From an uncultured Prevotellaceae bacterium (GTDB taxonomy: Bacteria; Bacteroidota; Bacteroidia; Bacteroidales; Bacteroidaceae), in assembly GCA_902786665.1 (NCBI GenBank), contig CADADN010000051.1, positions 1 through 34,725 on the forward strand: a stretch of 34,725 nucleotides of DNA, read 5' to 3'. Each line of letters begins with the position of its first letter. Position 1 is the stretch's first letter. Below are positions 1 through 6,679 of this stretch, in pieces. Position numbers and translations under genes: made by a program. The notes under the pieces are model-generated. The model was not told where the DNA came from and did not search any database. It saw nothing but the letters and a program-made list of their open reading frames with translations.

Positions 1-99
1 CCGCCGTATGCCGAACGGCTTGTACGGTGGTGTGAGAGGTCGGTAAACACGAAAGTAGGAGATAAACACCTACGATTAGTGTTTACCTCCTACTCGATT
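1..99 (+). mobile_element. 3' end of a group II intron (domains V and VI), cut by the window edge
   Basis: The first ~31 bases fold as a domain V hairpin: CCGCCGTA pairs with TACGGTGG, with an inner GCC/GGC stem around a GAAC-type loop. Next comes GTGAGAGG, the usual V-VI joint in bacterial introns. Domain VI follows: GGTAAACAC (42-50) pairs with GTGTTTACC (79-87), enclosing GTAGG (55-59) paired with CCTAC (69-73). The stretch ends CCTACTCGATT, an ending I associate with Bacteroidetes group II introns, so I place the 3' splice site near 99. The reverse transcriptase/maturase would lie outside the window to the left. The intron lies on the + strand, opposite to the symporter gene, about 90 bp beyond that gene's stop codon. 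The exact 3' boundary is inferred. Confidence 0.8.
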
Positions 100-100
100 A

Positions 101-152
101 ATGTTCCGATACCTCCGATTATTCCGATTCCTCCGATTCCTCGGAATATCCC
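101..152. repeat. Short TTCCGAT-type tandem repeat next to the intron end
   Basis: Three or so imperfect copies of CCGATTATTCCGATTCC-like sequence. The same repeat family occurs as a longer array at 12422-12512. It directly abuts the intron 3' end. Confidence 0.6.
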
Positions 153-165
153 CCTTGTTAGAAGG

Positions 166-202
166 AATTTTCAATTTTCAATTTTCAATTTTCAATTTTT
201 CT
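166..202. repeat. TTTTCAA heptad repeat array
   Basis: About five consecutive 7-bp units AATTTTC. The array runs into the 3' end of the symporter gene and supplies its stop codon and last two codons. Related arrays lie at 28934-28993 and 29422-29493. Confidence 0.85.
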
Positions 203-1721
203 CGTAGCACTCGAAAATCTTGTCCACGTCTTTCTCGGGAAGTTTCTTGGTCAACAGGCTGACGATGGCCACCACCACGAAGCCGCCACACATGGCGATG
301 GCACCGCAGTTGATGGGGTTGATGGGGTTGCCGATGAGCATGTTGACCACGGTGAGTCCCACGCCCCAGATGAAGCAGGCCCAGACAGCGGCCTTGGTGA
401 CGCCGCGCCAGTAGAGGCCGAGCATGAAGGGTGCGAGGAAGGCTCCTGCCAACGCACCCCAAGAGATGCCCATCAATTGTGCGATGAAGGTGGGTGGGTT
501 GAGGGCTATGAGCAGCGAGATGGCGATGAAGAACATGATGAGTACGCGCATCACCACCACTTTGCGATGCTCGATTTTCTCTGACACCATGTCGTCGATG
601 CTACCCTCGTTCACTTCACCCGGCATCGACTTCTTGTCACGATAGATGAGGTCGAGCGTCATGGTAGAGGAGGAGGTGAGCACCAGCGAGGCCAATGTGG
701 ACATCGATGCCGACAGCACCAGGAGCACCACAAGGGCGATGAGGATGTCGGGAAGGGTGACAAGCATCGATGGCACGATGGAGTCGAAGTCCAGGCGGCC
801 GTTGGGCAGCGTGGGCGGAGTGGGGAAGAGTCTTCCGAAGCCTCCGAGGAAATAGCATCCTCCTGCCACGACGAAGGCGAAGATGGTGGAGATGACGGTG
901 CCGCGGTGAATGGCTTTCTCATCGGTGATGGAGTAGAACTTGCCTACCATCTGAGGCAGTCCCCATGTGCCGAGAGAGGTGAGCACCACCACGCCCACCA
1001 GGTCCCATGGCGCAGGGCCGAAGAGTGAGGCGAAACCGCCGTTGGCAGAAGGGTTCTCGTCGCTGGGCAGGGATGCCATCTTTTCCACGGCGGCGGAAAG
1101 GCCACCCTGGGTGTTGAGCACGGCGGCTATCACCACCACGATGCCGATGAGCATGATGATGCCCTGGATGAAGTCGTTCATCGCTGTAGCCTTGTAACCG
1201 CCAAGGATGACATACACGGCGGTGAGGATGGCCATGATGATGACGCAGTATTGATAGGGGATGCCGAACCCCATCTCGAAGAGGGTGGAGATGCCTTTGT
1301 AGACACCGGCGGTGTAGGGGATGAGGAAGACGAAAACGATGACGGACGCCGTCACACGAAGCCATTCGCTCTGGTAGCGCGTACCGAAGAAGTCGGGCAT
1401 GGTGCGGCTCTCGATGTGCTGTGTCATCAGTTTCGTACGCTTGCCCAGCAATATCCAGGCGAGCAACGAACCTATCACGGCGTTGCCAATGCCAATCCAA
1501 GAGGCGGATAGGCCGTATTTCCATCCGAACTGTCCGGCATATCCCACGAACACCACTGCAGAGAAATAACTGGTGCCGAATGCGAAAGCGGTGAGCCAGG
1601 GGCCGACCGTACGGCCGCCGAGAACGAATCCTTCCACTGTCCTGGCCTGTTTGCGTGAGTATAGTCCCACGCCTACCATCACTACTACGAAAATGATGGT
1701 GAGCAATATTTTGATGAGCAT
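192..1721 (-). CDS. Sodium:solute symporter (SSS family)
   Basis: A 509-residue, highly hydrophobic inner-membrane protein with the length and ~13 membrane-segment pattern of the SSS family (relatives include PutP and PanF). Family-typical features are the N-terminal segment followed by FVLGGRTVGPW near residue 32, GTSYFSAVVFVG near residue 49, and the GGYKATAMNDFIQG region near residue 175. It should couple substrate uptake to sodium entry; the substrate cannot be told from sequence. The start at 1721 is preceded by a purine-rich AAGGAAAAGG. The gene lies 99 bp downstream of the porin on the same strand with no hairpin between them, so one transcript is likely. The stop codon is formed by a heptad repeat array. 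SSS membership is firm; PanF-like or PutP-like remains open. Confidence 0.9.
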   Translation of the reverse strand: MLIKILLTIIFVVVMVGVGLYSRKQARTVEGFVLGGRTVGPWLTAFAFGTSYFSAVVFVGYAGQFGWKYGLSASWIGIGNAVIGSLLAWILLGKRTKLMTQHIESRTMPDFFGTRYQSEWLRVTASVIVFVFLIPYTAGVYKGISTLFEMGFGIPYQYCVIIMAILTAVYVILGGYKATAMNDFIQGIIMLIGIVVVIAAVLNTQGGLSAAVEKMASLPSDENPSANGGFASLFGPAPWDLVGVVVLTSLGTWGLPQMVGKFYSITDEKAIHRGTVISTIFAFVVAGGCYFLGGFGRLFPTPPTLPNGRLDFDSIVPSMLVTLPDILIALVVLLVLSASMSTLASLVLTSSSTMTLDLIYRDKKSMPGEVNEGSIDDMVSEKIEHRKVVVMRVLIMFFIAISLLIALNPPTFIAQLMGISWGALAGAFLAPFMLGLYWRGVTKAAVWACFIWGVGLTVVNMLIGNPINPINCGAIAMCGGFVVVAIVSLLTKKLPEKDVDKIFECYEKN

Positions 1722-1820
1722 ATCCTTTTCCTTGTTTTAGGTTGATGAATGATTGTTGAAGTTTCTCTGGTTTTTATAGTCTCTAAAGTCTAAAAACTCA
1801 AATCTCAAATCTCAAATCTT

Positions 1821-2867
1821 TTAGAATGCCACTTGCACCTGGCCCTGAAGCCAGTTGTAGTCGTCGCTGAAATGACTCATGCAGCGGGTGTATTGAAGTT
1901 GCAGACGGCATTTCTTGTAGAACCAGTATTGGAGACCGCCGGTGAGGTTGGTCTGGTAGTAATCCATCTTGGTGTTGCGGTCGTAATAGTCGGCGGAAGC
2001 CACGATGTCCAAATTTTTGGCTACGGGGATGCTGGTGGTGACATAACCGCCGTGGCTGTCCACGTCGCCGTCCTTGCCTGCAAGATATTCAGCACGGATG
2101 TTCACATCCTTGCTCTTCCACTCTGCACCAAGGCTCACGCGGTCGCGACGGTAGTTGTCGCCCACCTGCACGCCGGGGTTCCAGGCGGCGGTGCCCACGG
2201 CATGGCCACGTCCTTTCTGGGCCGTTCCTACGATGCGGAATTGCTCGGTGGGCTTGTATTCCAAGTGGACGATGAGGTCTTTGTCGGAGTTGCCGTCCTT
2301 GCGGTTGATGCCCTGGCCGTTCATCACTGCCAACTCATAATGCACCTTGTTGTTGAAAAGGTCGCCGTAGAGCATCACGCCAAGGTCACGACCGTAATTG
2401 ACACCGTTGAGGGGGTCGGGGCCTTCGCCTGCAAGGTAGAGGACGGCTTGGGAATAGACGTCGATGAGTTCAAGCATCGTGGGGGAGAGCGGGTTCTCCA
2501 TGCTGTAGCTGTGCTTGAACTGACCTAATCTGAAGTTGAGTGACTTGTCGTTGGAGAAACGGTAGTCGAGATAATACTCTTGAACCACGCTCGAAAAGTC
2601 GTGCATGAACAAGAAAGAGAAACGGTCGGTTACGCGGGCCTTTGCCCAAAACAGCGTGCGCTTCAAGTTGAACGAACTGTTGGTCTTGCCGTTGATGTCG
2701 TCGTAGGAGTAGCCACCTTGGGCGTAGCCATGCAACTCTATGCGGTTGGTCAACTCCTTCATCCAGTCGATTGACTGGCTGTCACGTTGTTGCCCCATGG
2801 CCGCCACCGAACTGAGAACAGCCATGGCAACGGCCAATGATGAGGTCTTGAAAAATTGTTTCCTCAT
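1821..2867 (-). CDS. Outer-membrane porin (phosphate-selective porin O/P-like)
   Basis: 348 residues. A signal peptide covers roughly residues 1-25 (basic MRKQ, hydrophobic core, AMGQ). The rest shows alternating aromatic/hydrophilic beta-strand patterns, with YAQGGYSYDD near residue 48, LGQFKHSYSMENPLSP near 115 and a C-terminal phenylalanine. This is the arrangement of OprO/OprP-like porins. It probably forms a beta-barrel channel for small anions or another small solute. It heads a likely two-gene transcript with the downstream sodium:solute symporter, which suggests that the porin feeds the periplasm and the symporter carries the same solute into the cytoplasm. The solute is unknown. A Bacteroidetes-type promoter lies about 70 bp upstream. 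Confidence 0.82.
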   Translation of the reverse strand: MRKQFFKTSSLAVAMAVLSSVAAMGQQRDSQSIDWMKELTNRIELHGYAQGGYSYDDINGKTNSSFNLKRTLFWAKARVTDRFSFLFMHDFSSVVQEYYLDYRFSNDKSLNFRLGQFKHSYSMENPLSPTMLELIDVYSQAVLYLAGEGPDPLNGVNYGRDLGVMLYGDLFNNKVHYELAVMNGQGINRKDGNSDKDLIVHLEYKPTEQFRIVGTAQKGRGHAVGTAAWNPGVQVGDNYRRDRVSLGAEWKSKDVNIRAEYLAGKDGDVDSHGGYVTTSIPVAKNLDIVASADYYDRNTKMDYYQTNLTGGLQYWFYKKCRLQLQYTRCMSHFSDDYNWLQGQVQVAF

Positions 2868-2933
2868 GAATGCGAAAATTTCTAGAATGATGATTTACAT
2901 ATTAAAATAGTTCTAATTAAAAATTTTCGCTTG

Positions 2934-2963
2934 CAAAAATACAACTTTTTTAGGTAACACAAG
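2934..2963 (-). promoter_or_regulatory. Bacteroidetes-type promoter of the porin-symporter unit
   Basis: On the minus strand a -7 box TATTTTTG (2934-2941) matches TAnnTTTG exactly. A weaker -33 element CTTG (2960-2963) lies 18 bp upstream. The predicted 5' UTR is about 60 nt. Confidence 0.6.
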
Positions 2964-3041
2964 TGTTTTCTGTCGCATTTTTATAGAAAAATGTGACAAA
3001 TTGCCATTTTGGCCTCTGTGGATGACCCTCGGCAAAGAAAA

Positions 3042-3078
3042 GTTCGGCAGGAGGAAACATGCTTCCTTCCTGCCGAAC
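3042..3078 (-). terminator. Rho-independent terminator reading leftward
   Basis: GTTCGGCAGGA pairs with TCCTGCCGAAC and GGAA with TTCC, with one bulged base and an ACATGC loop. On the minus strand the stem is followed by TTTTCTTT. It lies about 220 bp beyond the stop of the acidic lipoprotein gene and before the porin promoter. The rest of 2964-3300 shows no convincing gene. Confidence 0.7.
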
Positions 3079-3300
3079 GTCTATGTTTAAATGTTCAAAA
3101 TATGATGTATGACATTTTTATGCTGCGAGTTATCAGTAGAAAATGCAATTATCTTGATTCACAGGCTCTGATGTTGAACCATCAGCAGGGCTGTAAAAAG
3201 GATTTGCAAAACACTCCCAATTATTCAAACACCATGCCGTTCCTCTTATTTTCATTTTATGAAGAATGGCTTGAAAGTATAATCATATCATTATGACTGT

Positions 3301-4230
3301 CTATTTGTAAGCATTCTGTGTCAATTTTTGTGCTTTTTCCATAATCCTCTGAAACTTTCTCTTTTGTACAGGATTTCCCGACCTTACAAAATAATGGCCA
3401 ACTTTACTTCCTGTCTTAGAATATTTTAGCGATTCTTGTAAAATGTGGTTGTATTTCTCAACTGCAGTAGGGTCCCCCCTCCTATATCCATCTATATATC
3501 TGATTGCTTCGTCCAACAACTTTTCATATCCATCAAGCCATTCGTCAACATCAAAATCCAAATCCTCGCTTGAATCTAAATAATCCGACAAATCCTTGTC
3601 TCCATAAGGTTTACTTAAATCAGCTCCTACACTTTTGACATTTGCGATTTCGTCATCATCATCATTGTCATCGTCATCATCATCTTTTTCGTCATCGTCA
3701 AGAAAAGAATGGCTTTTACCACCACCACCATGTTCTTCATAAGCAGACGATATTTTGAATCCGACAGCACCTTTTTTTGCTTGAAAACGAATCGTGCCTT
3801 TTTTGCCTGGTTTTAGCTTGACAAGAGCTTTCGCCTCATCGGGAGAGTACGAGCCAGAAAAGCCACTACCATCCGCGGAAATCTTTTTAAGCACATTCCC
3901 TTCTTCATCATAGAATTCAATTCCAAATCCGACTTGTATGTATTCTGAAGCACTAAATTCGCTGAATGAATATAAATTCTGACCTTCCAAATCAAAAGGC
4001 AAGTCTTCCTCAGTGCGTTCTATCTCGACTGTTATAAGTCCGTCTCCCCAATCACCCGTTGCTTTATATTCCTTATCAACGACTACAAAACAACCTTCCA
4101 TGTCGCCGGACACTTCGGTTTCTAAAGGTTTCACCCTTATTTCAGATTTGTCACCTGACTTTTCCTTATCTCCACAAGCTACCATACAGATGGTGAGCAA
4201 TGCAATCCATAAATACTTGAATGATTTCAT
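3301..4230 (-). CDS. Acidic lipoprotein of unknown function
   Basis: 309 residues. A lipoprotein signal peptide ends in the lipobox MVAC with the modified cysteine at residue 19, followed by GDKEKSGDK. A central run of about 20 nearly consecutive Asp/Glu residues lies around residues 180-200, just after a GGGG stretch and before the helical C-terminal third. The C-terminal part (WLDGYEKLLDEAIRYIDGY, then GDPTAVEKYN) recalls the helical module named DUF6591 in Bacteroides lipoproteins; this is a recollection with low certainty. The poly-Asp tract could bind calcium or act as a charged spacer; neither is shown. The gene stands alone, with its own possible promoter and a downstream terminator. 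Codon use looks more AT-rich than in the neighbouring genes, which may point to a different origin. Confidence 0.75.
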   Translation of the reverse strand: MKSFKYLWIALLTICMVACGDKEKSGDKSEIRVKPLETEVSGDMEGCFVVVDKEYKATGDWGDGLITVEIERTEEDLPFDLEGQNLYSFSEFSASEYIQVGFGIEFYDEEGNVLKKISADGSGFSGSYSPDEAKALVKLKPGKKGTIRFQAKKGAVGFKISSAYEEHGGGGKSHSFLDDDEKDDDDDDNDDDDEIANVKSVGADLSKPYGDKDLSDYLDSSEDLDFDVDEWLDGYEKLLDEAIRYIDGYRRGDPTAVEKYNHILQESLKYSKTGSKVGHYFVRSGNPVQKRKFQRIMEKAQKLTQNAYK

Positions 4231-4390
4231 ATTCTTTTGGTGTTAATGATAGTATAATCTTTTCTTTTTCTTGCAGCCTGCTTTCATGGTTACTTCAAAC
4301 AAATGCTGATTTTGAATCCTGTCGTGAACGTTCATAGCAAAAGTGTTTGAAATATGTCCAAATACAAGCCGTATAGATTTTGTATCGCGA

Positions 4391-4398
4391 CAAAATTA
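4391..4398 (-). promoter_or_regulatory. -7 box for the acidic lipoprotein gene
   Basis: TAATTTTG on the minus strand matches TAnnTTTG. No well-spaced -33 element was seen (the nearest CAAA on the + strand is 27 bp away). The 5' UTR would be about 150 nt. Confidence 0.4.
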
Positions 4399-4898
4399 CG
4401 GCATTTATACGGAAACGCGTTGGTCCAAATTGATCCTTTTCTCTATCATCCTTATTTTTTGAAATAAAGACTTAGGAATAAGATATCAACGGTGCGGTAT
4501 TTGTGTAAGCATCCCACTCACTTTTTGCGCCTTGCTTATCATTGTTACTGTTAACATGTCAATAATGGTTATTGCTTTTCCATATTAGAGGGGCTAATTT
4601 GTTGTACTTTTATCATCATATCTAATTATCGAATTATTATGAACAATCACTTTGGTGGGAAGAATTCCTTTAATTCGAAAAATCGTGATAAAAAGAACAC
4701 GTGATATTGGACACCCTATAAAACAAATTGATTAATTTAAGGTTATTGATGTTTAGCAAGTGCATTTGTATTCTGGCGGCCAGCAAGGCCAACGAGCAAA
4801 TAGTCCAGGGCCGATATCTTTTGGCTTTTCATGCCGCAAACAAAAAAGCGAATCAAGTAGGGTATGAATTTTTCGACCTGTATAGTTTTGATATCGAA
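4399..4898. other. AT-rich intergenic stretch without a supported gene
   Basis: About 500 bases between the lipoprotein promoter and the SusD terminator. A 21-codon ATG-to-TGA frame at 4640-4705 (+) and two ORFs of 63-86 codons are present, but none shows a recognisable protein pattern. I see no repeat or RNA structure here. Confidence 0.5.
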
Positions 4899-4941
4899 AA
4901 CACGCTCGACTCTGTTGCATATGAAGAGCCGAGCGCGTGTT
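4899..4941 (-). terminator. Terminator of the susCD transcript
   Basis: AACACGC-TCG-CTCT on one side pairs with AGAG-CGA-GCGTGTT on the other, with a small GC bulge. Read on the minus strand the stem is followed by TTTTCGATAT. It lies 77 bp past the susD stop codon, in the right orientation. Confidence 0.65.
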
Positions 4942-5017
4942 CATTACTCATCGTCATACCTATGGAAGCTTTACTTCCAACATTTTGAAAAAGCAACCGT
5001 ATAGTACGGATTGTTTC

Positions 5018-6643
5018 TCAGTATCCCGGGTTTTGCTTGAGTTTCTTGTTGAGACTGAGCGCACCTCCGGGAATGGGGAACACGATGGTGTGGCGGTCAA
5101 CCTCATTGGGGAGTTGCTGCCTTATGTCGTAGCTGCGGTGGAATCGGTCGAAGCGGATGAGGTCTTGGCGGCGCCAACCCTCCCACATCAGTTCCATCAA
5201 CCGCTCGTCGAGGAGGTTGGCGAGGGTGGCTTTCCTATAGGGCATTCCCACGCGTGCGCGTACCATATTCATTTCCATGTCTCCATTGTCCCCATTGCGT
5301 ACCTTGGCCTCAGATTTCATCAACAGCACGTCGGCGTAGCGGAAGAGTACGATGTCGTTGTTTTGCAGTTGGCCGTCGGAATAGGCGGTGCGGTCCACTT
5401 CGTATTTTTTCATTCGTGCTCCGGCGGTTTTCTCATAGGGTTCACCGGTGAGGTCGAGGGCCATGGTGAGTGGGCGATAGACAAGTGGTTCTCCTGTGTC
5501 GAGGGTGACCATCTCGTCGTTGACATACACGGTGTCGGCGTAGAAGTTGTATCTGAAACGTCTGTCTTCATTTTGGGTCTTGTATCCGAAGGTCCTCACC
5601 GTGCTCAGGGTGGCAGACGTGCCGTTCTCGGAGGCCATGCCGTAGGCGCCGCCATGGTTGTAGTGACGGGAGCGGAAGAGGTTGATGAAGATGTTGGTGT
5701 AAAGGTTCTTGTCCATGGGGATGGTGAAGATGTTCTCCTTCGAGCTCACGTTGTTGACAGAGAAATTGGTTGGGTAATAGTCTTCTAACTGGTATCCTGC
5801 GGCGGTGAGTTTGTCGCACCAGTACATGCAAGCCTCCCAGGCATTGAGGGGTTCCTCCTCGCATACGAGGGTGATGTCCCTTCCGTCTGGACGCACGTCG
5901 TCGGTCCAGTCGTCGTCGGTCCAAATCTCGGCGTTGATGGCCATCTTCGCCAGGATGAACCATGCCACGTGTTGTGTCATTCGTCCGTAGTAGTCGCCTT
6001 CATGGTTGCTGCGCTCGTCGGCGAGATAGGGCAGAGCGTTGCTCAGTTCTTCCCAGATGTTGTTGAAGAGTGTGCTTCGGCTCACTTGTTCCGCCGCGCT
6101 GAGTTCCGTGGTGGCGGTGCGGACGTAAGGCACGCTTCCGTAGAGGTCGAGCAGGTAATAGTAATACATGGCTCGGAGGGCTCTCACTTCTGCTTCCCAT
6201 GCCCTGAGTGTTCTTTCTTCAAAGTGGCCGGTGTAGGCGTCGAGGCGGTTGATGGCTTTGTTGCATTTCACGATGACCTTGTAGAGGTAGTTCCAGGTGT
6301 CTTCCACCGGACCTACGTAGAAGTTATGGGTGTAGAGGGCTTGCCACAAACCGCCGTCATACCAGTCGCCGCCACGGGTGGGGATGATGGCTTCGTCGGT
6401 CGTGAAGGTGTTCAAGTCATAGACTCCTCTCGACGTGCCTTGAAGGCCCTGGCTGTTGGCGTTTCCACCAATGTAACTGTAAAGGTTGGCTACGGTGTTG
6501 AGGTACATGTTGGCAGGGGTGTCGAAAGCTTCTTCTTCGTCAATCCTGTCTCTTGGGTCTTCGTCGAGACAGGAGGTGAAGGTGAGGGCTGCCATGGCGA
6601 CGAGTCCCACTAGGATGCTGATATGCTTGGTATGTTGCTTCAT
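5018..6643 (-). CDS. SusD/RagB-family outer-membrane nutrient-binding lipoprotein
   Basis: 541 residues, the usual SusD length. The lipoprotein signal ends TFTSC with the modified cysteine at residue 25. The following LDEDP is acidic, as expected of the surface-export signal of Bacteroidetes lipoproteins. The N-terminal helical repeat region includes YLYKVIVKCNKAINRLDAY near residue 122 and VRALRAMYYYYLLDLYGSVP near residue 152, and the C-terminal part contains DIVLFRYADVLLMKSEAKVRNG and LMWEGWRRQDLIRFDRF, all hallmarks of RagB/SusD proteins. It should sit on the cell surface as the lid of the SusC transporter and bind the incoming glycan or peptide. It starts 36 bp after the susC stop on the same strand. 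No glycoside hydrolase, sulfatase or sensor is adjacent, so the ligand cannot be guessed. Confidence 0.95.
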   Translation of the reverse strand: MKQHTKHISILVGLVAMAALTFTSCLDEDPRDRIDEEEAFDTPANMYLNTVANLYSYIGGNANSQGLQGTSRGVYDLNTFTTDEAIIPTRGGDWYDGGLWQALYTHNFYVGPVEDTWNYLYKVIVKCNKAINRLDAYTGHFEERTLRAWEAEVRALRAMYYYYLLDLYGSVPYVRTATTELSAAEQVSRSTLFNNIWEELSNALPYLADERSNHEGDYYGRMTQHVAWFILAKMAINAEIWTDDDWTDDVRPDGRDITLVCEEEPLNAWEACMYWCDKLTAAGYQLEDYYPTNFSVNNVSSKENIFTIPMDKNLYTNIFINLFRSRHYNHGGAYGMASENGTSATLSTVRTFGYKTQNEDRRFRYNFYADTVYVNDEMVTLDTGEPLVYRPLTMALDLTGEPYEKTAGARMKKYEVDRTAYSDGQLQNNDIVLFRYADVLLMKSEAKVRNGDNGDMEMNMVRARVGMPYRKATLANLLDERLMELMWEGWRRQDLIRFDRFHRSYDIRQQLPNEVDRHTIVFPIPGGALSLNKKLKQNPGY

Positions 6644-6679
6644 GATGGTTCGCTTGTATGTGTGAGGGTGAAGATGGGG

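Noticed and set aside
3009-3296. 95-codon + strand ORF in the porin-lipoprotein spacer
   Set aside because: It runs through a clear terminator hairpin (3042-3078) and has no family resemblance.
4640-4705. 21-codon ORF starting MNNHFGGKNSF
   Set aside because: Too short to judge, only a poor -7-like box (TACTTTTA near 4604) upstream; may be a decayed gene.
4728-4988. 86-codon ORF (+) and the 63-codon ORF opposite it
   Set aside because: They span the susCD terminator hairpin and show no recognisable protein pattern or leader.
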